The translations under genes were made by a program, and so were the position numbers. From Ricordea florida (lineage: Eukaryota; Cnidaria; Anthozoa; Corallimorpharia; Ricordeidae): a stretch of 64,000 nt of DNA. The stretch lies in contig OX453280.1 of assembly GCA_949710005.1 (NCBI GenBank), positions 7,995,034 to 8,059,033 of the forward strand, given 5' to 3'. Of this stretch, positions 10,723-21,639 are shown piece after piece (the stretch's first letter is position 1; every line of letters begins with the position of its first letter). The notes beneath the pieces are model-generated. The model worked only from the letters and a program-made list of their open reading frames with translations. It was not told the origin of the DNA and ran no database searches.

Positions 10723-12809
10723 TACCACTTGTGAGCTACCGCCCATCTACACTGTGCGGGCTATCAACAATGGCTGCAGTACATCAGGCGACCGACGTGA
10801 CATCACATGCTCATGCCCTAAGCGTGATGCCACACCACCAGGCCCCTCTGAGTTGCTGTTCCCCTGCACCGCAGAAAAGAATGGGCAGATGAAACAGTGG
10901 TTACTAGACAGATATGCCTCCTCCACTTTCAACACGTGAACTCACCGCGCATTACCAAACATGGAGGGTCCACTGATTGAGATTCACGTCAACCCGACTG
11001 CCACACCAAAGGCATGCCACACCCCAGCCTCTGTGCCGCTACATTGGAAGCAGCGAGTGTATGAAGACCTCCTGCGAGACAACGCTCTTGGTGTTATTGA
11101 ACGCGTACCATATGGTGAACCAGTGACATGGTGCCACCGAATGGTGATTACCCAGAAGCATGATGGCTCCCCCAGTCGCACTGTAGATCTCTCCCCATTA
11201 AACAAATTCTGTAAACGTGAGACATTCGCTACCGAGACCCCCTTCCATCTTGCAACATCAAGGCACCCTTCACCGTCAGGGTCAGCAAACAGTATTACCC
11301 TTGGAGTGTCCAGCATCCCTGACCAAGTGGAATCGGCATTGATGGCGTCCATCCGCCAGGACACTCAGAAACTTGGTACCATCACGTGGTCCCTCCTCGC
11401 ACAGGCGACAGCTTCAGATACCTCACTGAGCAGACTCCTGAGGCTGATTGAAGGGGCCCCCAATCTTGCCCGCAACAACCCCTCTCTCGCCTCACTGCGG
11501 CCGATTTGCGAGTCTGTGTATGCACAAGAGGGTGTCCTTTTGTATCAGGACCGAGTCATTGTCCTCTTGTCCCTTCACTCCTGTGTACTGCAAAACCTCC
11601 ATGCAGCTCACCAAGGAACATCCATGATGGAACATCATGCCCGTGCCGTAGTTTATTGGCCCGGCATGTCAAAGGACATCCGCGACACTAGGGATCGATG
11701 TGTAGACTTAAACAAAAATGCACCCGCACAGCATCCCACCTCCTCTCCCTACCACGCCACCGTTCACTCCATTTTAAGCCGTGTTTGCCGACTTCTTCAC
11801 CTACCGCGGCCGCCACTACCTGGTAGTAGGTGACCGCTTTTCTGGCTGGGAAGAGGTGTTTGGTTCCCCAGCAGGCACAACCCTTGCAGGCGCTGCTGGC
11901 CTCATCTGCCACCTCCGTTTCTTCTTTGCCACGTTTGGCGTACCGGAAGAACTTTCCAGTGATGGTGGCCCAGAATTCACTGCAGGTTGTAAAGAGGCCT
12001 TCCGCCATCTCTGGGGAGTACGACATCGCATGTCCTCGGCCCACTTCCCTCAGTCGAATGGCAGAGCGGAGGTAATGTCCAACACTGGCCCAACCGGTGG
12101 CCTTGATCATGACTGCTTCCTGCGTGCTATGCTGCAGCTACGCAACACACCCGACCCGGACTGTAACATCTCTCCGGCGCGGATCATCTTTGGCCATCCC
12201 CTACGTGACACTCACCTTCGTGAATCCTCATGTACGCCCCCTCTGGCGCCAGGGCATGGGCTGCCCCACCAAATGGTACAGATCAGGGATCGTAGTCGAA
12301 TCCCTAGGCCACAATCAGTACAGGGTAAAGGTAGATGGCTCCGGACGCCTCACATTACGCAATCGTCGTTTCCTTCGTGCTTATACCCTGGTTACCCTTA
12401 CCATAGAGCGGCAGCCAATAATACCACCCTCCCCGTCGAACACTGCCCATCCCACTGCGCAACCATCACCACTGCCCCTTCGCTCAGCGGACTCCGGCTC
12501 CCCCCTTCGACGCCTCCACCGCACTGCCAGGAGAAATTCACACCGCTACCTCAAGCACCTGAACCCTTCGATGTGACCCTGGACGACTCTTCAGCGCCCA
12601 CTACAGTGGGCCCCACCCTGGCTGATAACACTCCGTCAGGACATGAACCGTCTGAGGCCCCCACTTCAGGCACTGCCCTGGTCCCGGAACCTCACGTACC
12701 ACCGGCCTCGTTACCAGGGCCATCATCACCCCTGCCAGCGCCTTCATGTCGTGAATGTCGCCCACCAAAACGTTTCGAACCTGAGACGCGCACATGGGTA
12801 CAACGTTGA
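10723..12809 (+). pseudogene. Ty3/gypsy-type pol fragment, internally deleted and frameshifted
   Basis: In order: a protease-RT linker (PPGPSELLFPC, WLLDRYASSTFNT); a TGA at 10937-10939; the start of reverse transcriptase (ACHTPASVPLHWKQRVYEDL, VTWCHRMVITQKHDGSPSRT). There is then an abrupt jump at about 11265 to the integrase side. The RT catalytic core and RNase H are missing. The integrase has an HHCC-like zinc region (LHAAHQGTSMMEHHARAVVYWPG), a frame change near 11770-11785, and a core with FADFFTYRGRHYLVVGDRFS, SSDGGPEF and FPQSNGRAEV (the D,D,E positions). Another frame change leads to the C-terminal GHNQYRVKVDGSGRLTLRNR. A Pro-rich tail ends at 12809. It is 5'-truncated: no gag and no 5' LTR. 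Its base composition is GC-richer than its neighbours. Confidence 0.8.
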
Positions 12810-12854
12810 GTCCGTCAACCTACGTTAGCCTGTAGCTTCCCGGAGTGGGGGGAA

Positions 12855-13114
12855 TGCAGGGTTATCCGCTGGTCAACCCGGTACCAGGACTTCTCTTAAG
12901 TGAACCCGCTCCCCAGGGACTCGCGTGCATGGCCAAACGGGTCGGCCATGTTTGTGTTTCGGACGCTGCAAGCGATTTGAAAGACTAAGCTAGTTATTCC
13001 TCGCCTTATGGACTTCTTGTAAGTGCCCTCGCCTCATTAGCTAAGTCTATTTGTATCGTATTGTGATTTTTTGCGTTCCTGTTCGATTGTAGATTAAATC
13101 CTTCATCATTGTCA
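12855..13114 (+). repeat. probable 3' LTR of the gypsy fragment
   Basis: A polypurine tract (AGTGGGGGGAA, 12844-12854) is followed by TGCAGGGTTATCC and the sequence runs to ...ATCATTGTCA at 13114, giving TG...CA termini and about 260 bases. There is no second LTR in the window to compare, so the boundaries are inferred. Confidence 0.4.
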
Positions 13115-13126
13115 TTAAAGTGAATT

Positions 13127-13426
13127 TTGCTCATCGAGAAGGCTCTTTCTTCAACTATACACAAAAGTCAAGGTCTAACTCTAAAAAAAGCATGGGTTGA
13201 TCTACGCCCTTCAGAAAAGTGTTCAGGTATGACATATGTTGCTCTTAACAGAGTTAAAAAGATTGAAGACCTAATTGTAGAACCCATGACTATGGAAAGA
13301 CTGCAAGCACCCAAAAATTCATGTAATTTAAAGTACAGATTGCAGGAAGAAAAGCAACTTGATGATTTAGCAAAAGAAACTTCACACATCTTAGGCATGA
13401 AAGAGAAAAAAGAAACAGCAAAATGA
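13127..13426 (+). pseudogene. Helitron-type Pif1 helicase, C-terminal fragment
   Basis: The fragment contains STIHKSQGLTLKKAWVDL (helicase motif V/VI region) followed by GMTYVALNRVKKIEDLIVEP, both typical of the Pif1-like helicase domain of Helitron Rep/Hel proteins. It ends at TGA, with a basic tail. Everything upstream (Rep nuclease and helicase motifs I-IV) is missing: the sequence starts about 12 bases after the gypsy LTR, so gypsy insertion or deletion probably removed it. An RPA-like gene follows about 770 bases downstream on the same strand, the order seen in some Helitrons. A cellular PIF1 gene is less likely given that context. Confidence 0.6.
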
Positions 13427-14196
13427 CAACACTGAGTTGGACCTGAAAAGCTCTACTTAGTATACATGAATAATATTAATAACAATTGTATTTATTAAAC
13501 ATTAATTAAACATACATACCCAGTGTTACAATATTAAAACTATATACAAATTATAGACAATGAAAAACCTATCAAATGTATTTCAAACTCAAGGACAACT
13601 TTCAGTAATCACGAGAACAGTATGTGAAAAATATCCAACAGTAAGCCAGACTCTAACTCAGGTAAGTGGTTTTTGTAAAAGGGGGTGATTGGAACTGGGA
13701 AACAAGAAGCCTAAACAATATAAAAATTTCCTAACAAGCTAACCAATTTTAAAACCTATACAAAATGTAATGTCATATTCATCTACTCTTCAGAGCATAA
13801 GCAACGACAAAACTTTCACTTAGTAACTATGTTCTCTGTGCTATTCATTCACATTTATTTTATTGCAGTGTGGTTTACTAGATACAGTATGTTCCCAATA
13901 ATGTAGTAAATTAAATTAAACTTCCTCTGTCCTACAAAAAAAGCTTTCCTGATTTAATTTTAACGTGTACATTTCTCTTTTTAGCTTCACTGCAAGGGTA
14001 CATTCAAAATTTGAGCCCCATAAAACGCTCCAAACATTCAAGAAATGAGTGGTCCAAACTAGTCCTTCAAAAGTCCGACGTATTGTTGGGTTTAACATCC
14101 CACGTCACTCAACCCTCAAAGAACATGCAGAATCAAAAACACCTCTTCTGTCACTAAAGAGAACGAGTCAAACAAGGATATCATAATTATTTAACC
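13427..14196. other. spacer between helicase fragment and RPA-like gene
   Basis: About 770 AT-rich bases. No supportable gene on either strand; likely 3' noncoding or intronic sequence of the Helitron remnant. Confidence 0.4.
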
Positions 14197-14918
14197 AACA
14201 ATCAGATGTCAGGGTTGCACCATCATTTGACATTGACTTTGATTATTTGCCAATTGGTCCATCCCAATCTTCCTCAATGCAGCCAGCTGTCACGATAACC
14301 CTTTCGCAGCTACAGACCACAGTCTGTGCCTGTGAAATCCACTCAAAAGATGACGATAGTAAAAGAGGACTGCATTGTGGAAGACGAGACTGGAACCGCA
14401 AACATTCACATCTGGGATGGTCTTATTGACAAGCTAAAAAATGGATCAGCGTATGAAATTCAAAACCTCAATGTAAAGAACTTCCAAGGAAGAACCCACC
14501 AACAACTACCCCAGAAAAAGAAATAAGCATCAAGAATTTTAAGTTCGTAAACAAGCTAAGTGTGTTTATTGCTTGCCAAGCCTGTAAGAGAAAGATAACA
14601 GAAATATCTAATCACAAATACATCAAATGCAAAAGTTGTGGTATAAGACAGCGTCAAGTTTAATGCAACCAAGATGCCTCAGTTCAAGTAAAAGTAGAAA
14701 TTGAAGAGAAAGAAGTTTGGCTGACAGCGTTCACTGACACCATAAATTGCCTGTTGTCATTGTCTTCACAAGTTACTCTTTCAAGTGACTCAGATACTAA
14801 TGAAGAGTTTCTGATGGACCTTAAAGATATAAAGTTTACTTATAATGCTAACAGGGATGTGATTACTAAGGTCACATCTGCTTGTATTGGTGATGAAATT
14901 GCACAAACAACTCTTTAG
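14197..14918 (+). pseudogene. RPA-like OB-fold ssDNA-binding protein, copy 2 (Helitron-associated)
   Basis: Parallel to 6271-7105: VAPSFDIDFDYLPI, then one frame away MTIVKEDCIVEDETGTANIH followed by IWDGLIDKLKNGSAYEIQNL (OB-fold). Next come LSVFIACQACKRKI and IKCKSCGIRQRQV (four-Cys zinc ribbon), then EVWLTAFTDTINCLLSL and an acidic C-terminus ending at 14916-14918. Compared with copy 1 about 25 residues between the Pro-rich linker and the OB-fold are missing. Frame changes lie near 14320 and 14520-14540, and a TAA at 14660-14662 interrupts the region after the ribbon. It follows a Helitron helicase fragment on the same strand, which supports a Helitron RPA. Confidence 0.6.
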
Positions 14919-15964
14919 CAGCATAAAGGCTGTTACAAGTCATATTTTTAAAAACTGATCCACAGACATCAATTAAGTTGTGTGCTGTTTTAGTATCAGT
15001 CATAGAAACAATGTTTAGTTTAAATATGCTTAGATTAAATGATCGATTTGCAAAAGAGAAAAATTAAGCGACATAAAAGACATTGCAACTTTTGTTTTTG
15101 TACATGTAGTTAATAGCAACAATGTTGCAGTTTGTTTAAAATTGTTTTGTTTAAATATTATTAGAAGGTTTTTGTTTTAATAAGTTTTGGAGATCAAAAC
15201 ATTTTCTAGTAGCCCTTTAACAAATGTTACTGTTTAACACATTTGACTACAAAAATTAAAGCACAGAAACTGTGTTTCCTACTTTATATTGGTTAACTGT
15301 ATGAAATCTATTTTAGCTCCTATAAAAAGTCTATTTTATTGCCACAAAATTCCTATATTTTGAACTTGAACAGCCTATTTTCCTGACATTTTCCAATTAT
15401 TGGCTGGGAGACCTGTTAGTTTACCCATAAGAAACAATACTATCTTGTGAACCTTGTATAAGTAAGATGTATTTCTCATATGACAGGTTTAGCAACATTT
15501 AACAAAACATAGTTAACAAAACGCATGTGCTTCAAATAACTCTACCGTTATATTCTTGAAGGTTAACTACAACTCTGAGGACATTCTAAGAGGGAATTCA
15601 TTTTCTTTGTTAGCTGTAATAATATGAATAAAATAAAACTTTCACTGTTCAATAAAAGTTCTATAAAAATCTACAGTATTTACTCAAATTTTTCCCGAAG
15701 ACTCCCTCTCCTCTTGTTTGATCGTCCAGCCAGCTTCCCTCAACTTTTCAAAATCGAGCGCGATTCTCGATTGTGAACCAGAACCCCGAGCCTCGTTAGC
15801 TTTTGCCGACTTCTCGTTCGTTTGTTTCGGTCGTTTTTTCGGTGGCATCACTCTAATTTGTTCTCCTTTTTTCGGTTTTCGTCTATGAGATTTTTTAGCA
15901 TGTTCAATTTCTCGCTCTCTTCAATTTCGCTTAGCTCTAGTCACGTTCAGCTGTCAACAATAGA
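14919..15964. other. intergenic, nothing recognised
   Basis: About 1 kb of AT-rich sequence with short direct repeats of TTGTTTAAA-type words. It may contain the 3' end of the Helitron remnant, but no clear terminal hairpin with CTRR was identified. Confidence 0.35.
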
Positions 15965-16118
15965 GACCTTAAGATACGAGGACGGGGCAATCTGGGACGG
16001 GGATCGTGGCCGAGGAAAGCTGGGGAGAGGTAGCCGTCGTAACGCGCCAAAACTCAAACTTAAGATCCGCGAACGGCTATCGAGGACGGCTCAGTTGTTT
16101 ATAGTTTCCATTCGAGTA

Positions 16119-17301
16119 ATGGCATCATTTAGAAAGGTTCGTGACCTTCTCCTTGAAAGTTTTGACGACGGGGATATAGCAGAGGATGAATTCCTTCTTC
16201 TTTACGATTTGAATATGTCCAAAAATCCCGATTTTCCTTATGAATGCTACGGAAAATTTGACCTAAACGAGATGGATGATAGCGAGTGCTTGGCCGAGTT
16301 TCGTTTTCATAAGAGCCACATTCCCGTTCTTCATGATGCTCTACAACTGCCTCAGTTTTTCAAATGTCAGCAAGGGACAATATGCAGTGGAACTGAAGGC
16401 CTTTGCATTGTGCTGAGAAGAGTCGCGTATCCTTGTAGATACAGCGATATGATTCAGCGATTTGGACGACCGGTTCCGGAACTGAGTATGATTTGTAATC
16501 TCGTAATGGATAACATTTACCAACAGCACCATCACAGAATTACCCAGTGGAATGATTCTCTCCTGAATCCTGCACTTCTGGAAACATACGCAGACGCTAT
16601 TCATCAGAAAGGAAGTCCATTACCGAATTGTTTTGGTTTCATAGATGGAACAGTCAGACCAATTTGCCGGCCTGGAAACAATCAGAGAGTAGTCTACAAT
16701 GGCCACAAAAGAGTACACGGACTAAAGTTCCAGTCTGTTGCTTTGCCAAACGGTATGATAGCAAACATGTATGGCCCAGTAGGTAATTGATATTTAAAAA
16801 ATTAAATAATTGAAATTTGTGAGACTCTTTCTTGGTCCTTGTTGGGCTAAAATTTATCCCCTTATGCTTGTTGATTGTTATCTTTCAGAAGGCAAAACAC
16901 ATGATTCAGCAATGCTGGCGGATTCTGGCCTTCTCTATGATCTGGAAAACCATGCTTTCTCACGGGCACGGGATCCAATGGCTCTTTATGGTGACCCCGC
17001 CTATCCTCTGCGTGTACACCTCCAGGTCCCCTACAGATGTGCAGGAATGACACCACAAATGGAAGAGTATAACAAAACTATGAGCACTGTTCGTATTTCT
17101 GTAGAATGGATTTTTGGTGATATTATAAACTATTTTAAATTTCTTGATTTCAAGAAAAATTTAAAAATCTCCCTCAGTGCAGTTGGCAAAATGTATATTG
17201 TATGCGCTATTATGCGCAATGCCTTAACATCCATGTATGGCAACTCCACATCAGAGTTCTTTTCACTAGACCCTCCCAGTTTGAATGATTATTTTGCTTG
17301 A
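16119..17301 (+). CDS. Harbinger DDE transposase (two exons: 16119-16782, 16889-17301)
   Basis: The nuclease of the element. It acts in the nucleus on the element's TIRs and in other Harbingers needs the Myb-like partner for nuclear import and binding. The chosen start is the ATG at 16119 (MASFRKVRDLLLESFDDGD); the frame is open further upstream to 15822, but that part spans the TIR. The donor G|GTAATT at 16782 and acceptor TTTCAG|AA at 16888 restore the frame across the codon for Glu222, giving 358 residues. The DDE triad is visible: Asp176 in CFGFIDGTVRPICRP, Asp257 in ALYGDPAYPL, Glu293 in VRISVEWIFGDI. RKV...RFGRPVPELSMI is the HTH-like region before the core. The length is normal for the family and no lesion is seen. 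Confidence 0.85.
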
Positions 17302-18501
17302 ATATTGTCAAGAAACGGCCTTTGCCCTGTAAGCCTGAAGAGTGACAATACAGTAGGCCAATCGATTGTTCATTTTTACAATCAAAGTGTTGTGAGAAAT
17401 AAAATTATTGCTCTGACTGCGATATCTATCCCAGAAAACAAGATTTTGATTTCCCCCAACCTAACAATAAAATGAAAATATGATTACCCATGTATCATAT
17501 AATAATTTTGTTATCATAGCAGTTGCACTTTGACTATGGTAATTAGGCAGAGGGTTAACAGCATGAGCAGATGATGTAAGGGTTTAGCATCTTCCTAAAC
17601 ATCACATCTCTCGATTCTTTCCCACTCTTAACACAACCCCCCCATTCCGCCCCCCCCCCCCCACACATGGCTTCCTAATCAGTGTAAATCAACCATTTTT
17701 ATTGAAAAATTTCAACCATGCATGCCCCAGTCGTTCAAAGGTGGAGGGTTCAACTAACCCAGGGTTAGCATCAATTTTGAATTCCATTTAATAGTTTTAT
17801 GATGTGGATTCCTGTAAATTTGCTTTGTCCTTTACCTTGACTTTTGCTGCTTTCAAACAGTTACTTAAAAATAGCAGTGGAAATGCAATAGGAACAGAAA
17901 CCTTGGTTAATTTTTAAGTGTGAACCAGCTTATCAACAACCGCGCCCATAACAATAAATAACCTTCAACCTTGGCAATGAGTAACCTCAAGCACAGTAAT
18001 CCATACCACAATTAATGAAAATCCTCTGTGGAAGGGGGGGAGGAGGGGGTGGGGGGCAGACATGGGGCATTTGATCCTTTTTTTATTCCAACCTTCATTC
18101 AGTTGACTGTGAAATGTAGGACCTATATGTACTTTAAAGAGAAATTAATCCCCCCAAAACAGGGGATTTTTCTGTTTATTTGACCCATATTGCATTAAAA
18201 ATAATATTATAAAAATGTTGACTGATAAAAATTCAGAAGATAAAATGCCCCACCTATGTCTTCACCCCCCCCCCCTCCCCCCAAATCAGTTTTCTGGTTA
18301 ATCTTTTTAGTGCTGTTGATTCTTTTTATAAATAAGTATGCACAAGTGCACATCACATCTTTTGACTGGCCATATGCAACCTTTCAAATGCAGCAAAACT
18401 AACTCCGTAATTTCAAGAAAAGTTTTTGCTCACTAACTGTCCAACAATGTGCAGTAATTTGACTGTTTAATGAACCCAACAGTGGCTTATGAGTGAATCA
18501 A
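17302..18501. other. Harbinger internal spacer with an inverted G/C-rich hairpin
   Basis: Noncoding region between the two convergent genes. It contains a poly-C run near 17645-17661. An imperfect inverted repeat is also present: GGGGGG-rich sequence plus CAGACATGGGGCATTTGATC at about 18031-18076, against GATAAAATGCCCCACCTATG plus a C-run at about 18239-18287. AATAAA-like signals follow the transposase stop (17398-17403). The hairpin may be a small nested palindromic repeat. Confidence 0.55.
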
Positions 18502-19880
18502 CTACTTATTGCCAGTTAGTTTGGTAACAAGTGCTAGCATAAGATCATTTTGTTGCTTTGCTTGTAAGCTCATAATTGCTTGAAACTCTTGCATCTGCTT
18601 CTGTTGTTGCTGTTGTTGATTCACCATCATTTTTATAAAATTTTCTTCCTTCCGCGATTCCATCTCTAACTGGTGCCTTTTCATTTCTAAATCTTCCTTG
18701 TGCATTTCCTGAAGACGTTCATTTTTCTCTCTGAGATAGGCCACTGTGTCATTGCCACTTGACCTCTTCTTGACCTTTCTTCCTTCACTTTCCCCACCCT
18801 CTTGCTCTTTTCTTTTCTGCATTTGCCCCAGACTTTCCATGGCTCTATTTCGCATCTCGGCTGCATTTTCCTTGTCTTGCTTCTTTTGAGTGTCAACGGT
18901 TCTCTGCTCTGCCTCAGCTGCATCTTCTCTCTCGATTAAATCCTCCAGTGCTTTTTCCACATCTGTCATATCACTTTCTATTCCACTGGCTTTTTCTTCA
19001 TCTTTCAACTTTCTTCGCAGATCCTTTGAAATGCTGTTGTATCTGTCGCGAACCGCCCGCTTGTCAACTTTGAAGTAAACATCTTTTACTTTGTTTAAGT
19101 TTTCGGCCACTTGTTCCCATTTTGTCCCCCGAGCTACGGTACTCCTCTTAGTGCCTGAGAACACATTAACAGCAAATATTTCTCTGCAGAGTAGTTCATC
19201 CTTTTCTTCATTCCAAATCATTGGCTTCCTGAAAATTATAATAAATATATTATTTATGATTGTTTCGCCCTATTCCCCTATAAGGAGCTTGGTCCCAGGC
19301 TACTGAACAATAAACAAATTAACTTCACTGAAATATTAGGGGAAGTTCATTATTTTTACGGATTGTTGGATATCCGCGACAGTTGAAACTTGTGATAAGT
19401 TATAATTTCAACACCCACTTGAATTCTTAACTTCAGAAAAATTTCAGGGCCCAGTAAAATCCACCGCATGTGTTCAGAATTACAAAGTCTGCATACTTCA
19501 ATATTTGTCTCATCTATAACTCTTTCACATCATTAAACTTACGTTTTATTCAAAACTTGCATGTGTGTCATATGTTTAATACGGATTAAATCTGGGGATA
19601 ATGAAATCCTAGTAGCTCAAAAAGCGTTTTCTATCACTACCCTCAAAGAGATAAATACCTTACTTAATAATCTTCAAGCTTCAACACTGTACAAGTTTAC
19701 TACGCGCTTAAAAATCGCATTCAAACACAATTTCAATAACACTGAATTTGACTTGAATAAGCTTGATTCTTTCTTTGCTCGATAAATGCATAGATAATAC
19801 AATATTCTACTAGCTTTCCTGAACAATACTTACACGGACTTGCTTTTCTTGACAACTTCACTTTGCGCGGGAACACTCAT
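18502..19880 (-). CDS. Harbinger Myb/SANT-like DNA-binding protein (exons 19880-19834, 19228-18502)
   Basis: The minus-strand ATG at 19880 gives MSVPAQSEVVKKSKS. The donor GT|GTAAGT at 19834/19833 joins the acceptor TTTTCAG|GAAG at 19228 in frame to KPMIWNEEKDELLCREIFAV, for 257 residues in total. Residues of about 18-100 form a trihelical Myb/SANT-like domain (IWNEEKDELL, GTKWEQVAENLN, VDKRAVRDRYNSI) as found in the second protein of Harbinger elements, which binds the TIRs and escorts the transposase. The rest is a charged coiled coil with a Gln-rich run (about residues 228-235). No stops or frameshifts. It is transcribed toward the transposase gene, and its 5' end lies about 330 bases from the right TIR. 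Confidence 0.8.
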
Positions 19881-20213
19881 GATTCGCGACTGAAACACAA
19901 ACAAGCACACTTAAATATTTTCATATTTTTCGGTTTTTCATGCGAATTGATACACTATTTTCCCTACAAATGCGATCTTAATACGTTTTCTTGTCAGAAA
20001 CCATTTAACGAATGGTGACTAGGACATTATTTAAGTCAAAACAACAGGAAAAGACTCACGTTCTCTACAGGACGGCAAAATCACAGAAATGGCGTCGTAG
20101 AGGAGGCGAGGACGGGCTGGCGATGGGTCGAGAGTTCTCGGGGAGCCTGGGTCCGTGTACAATTTTACTTCCGGTAGCCGTCCCAGATTGCCCCGTCCTC
20201 ATATCTTAAGGTC

Positions 20214-21639
20214 GGTAATAACAGTTGGACGCCGTTGTGGGTGCCATTGCTATGCAAAGGCGGCGTTGTTAGTAATCGCTTTTTATGATTGGTTTCGCGG
20301 GAAAAATAGCACCCCGTAAAAGGAAAGAGGGGTAAAAAACAGGGCCGTTTTGGAGAATATACTGCTGGAAACTGTTACTGTAGGCCTTGACAAGATGGCT
20401 GCCACTGAAAACGATCGAAGGAGAGCTTTCGGACTGATATTTTTCAAATTTAATCTTGACTTAATGCTTCAAATGTGGGGATTTTTCATTTTCTTATCGT
20501 AGATTAAATGGAAGTACTTAAAACTTGCATGTGAACGAAGTTTTTTGTGGGAGTACGTCAAATGCCTTCTAATTCAAGACTCGTACTAGCGTCGCCCATT
20601 TCATAAGTACGCATAATAACATTTCTAGACATATTTTTTTCCGTTTAACATTTCCTTGACGTACTCCCACAAAATTTTAGTTTTCAATGTTGTGCATCAA
20701 TTGGCCAAACCTTTCTAACGTGGAAGGAATATTCTTTGAGTTATATAGAAAGACGCAAACCGAGGGGGTTTCGACCAAGCCCATTCAAATATCAAATTTC
20801 AGGGCCAACTTCAATTCTTACAGAACGATATTGTTTTTTAAAGAAAATACATACAATAACGTTTTAGATGTGAAAATATGACTAACTTTGGGCCAGTGTT
20901 TTGACCGATTTGATGCACGTAGATATTGGAGAAATATATGCAAATTAGCCTCCAGGAATACCTTAAACAAAGCTAAAACGAAAATTTGCTACGTTGTTGA
21001 AACTTCGTTTGAAAATTCACTACAGGCAGAACGACGTTTTGTAGCACAGTCTGAAAATTCGCTCTGGGTAAGAACAATAGAAGCAACAATATCTCACGAA
21101 TGTTTCGTCGACATATCGTTTTGTTTGAAAATTCATTTAATGTTGTCGAAAAGTACTGAAAAGCAACGTAATTCAAAGAATTTTGCTCTCATTACTTTTG
21201 CACAGTACTGTAGTTTTGCCTGTTGGCTTAACTTCTTAACAGTAATTTGCTACATTGGCTATTAATTAAGAAGCCCACATCTTGTGCACATAGGGCAAAA
21301 TGGAGCAACTATAAACACCACAATACCCTCAAATTGTTGGTGGGAATTGCACCCAATGGCGCTTTTACATTTATCTCCAAATTGTGGTCAGGCAGCACAA
21401 GTGACTGAAAGATTGTGGAAAGTGGTCTAATTGACCTACTTGAGGATAGAGATCATTTGATGGCAGATAGGTGCTTCAACATACTATACTTATTAACAAG
21501 AATAGGGGTGAAATGAAATATTACTCCATTTTGCAAGGGTATATTTACACCTTGTTAAAGTATACTACTGTCTGCAAGCAAAAGGAAAGATTTTTGTTTT
21601 ACCTCTAAGTATTTTGTGACGTGATATTACTTCAGCTTT
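20214..21639. other. spacer with a hairpin, no gene recognised
   Basis: Contains inverted arms TTTTGTGGGAGTACGTCAAA (20543-20562) and, in reverse complement near 20648-20674, TTGACGTACTCCCACAAAA. Several copies of TTGAAAATTCA-like words also lie at 21005-21140. An ATG at 20396 opens only about 35 codons (MAATENDRRRAFG...) and could be a first exon, but nothing downstream joins it convincingly. Confidence 0.45.

Larger units (their letters stand above)
15965..20213 (+). mobile_element. complete Harbinger element with two convergent genes
   Basis: The left end begins GACCTTAAGATACGAGGACG and continues GGGCAATCTGGGACGG. The right end (20178-20213) is its reverse complement, giving about 36 bp of TIR with a single mismatch (C/T). 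Between the TIRs are a two-exon DDE transposase (plus strand) and a two-exon Myb/SANT-like DNA-binding protein (minus strand), the standard Harbinger gene pair, arranged tail to tail. The expected 3-bp target duplication is not clear: the bases outside the TIRs are AGA on the left and GGT on the right. Both genes lack stops or frameshifts, so the copy looks potentially autonomous. Confidence 0.85.

Noticed and set aside
10984-11364. 126-residue minus-strand frame over the gypsy RT region
   Set aside because: Antisense to a recognisable RT; no motif.
11688-12110. 140-residue minus-strand frame over the integrase
   Set aside because: Antisense shadow of the integrase core.
15822-16118. N-terminal extension of the Harbinger transposase frame upstream of the ATG at 16119
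   Set aside because: The extension crosses the TIR and the genomic DNA outside it, so it cannot be part of the element's protein.
17640-17662. Poly-C tract as a G-quadruplex or regulatory site
   Set aside because: Homopolymer runs recur at 18266, 52306 and 52400 and look like simple slippage; no evidence of function.
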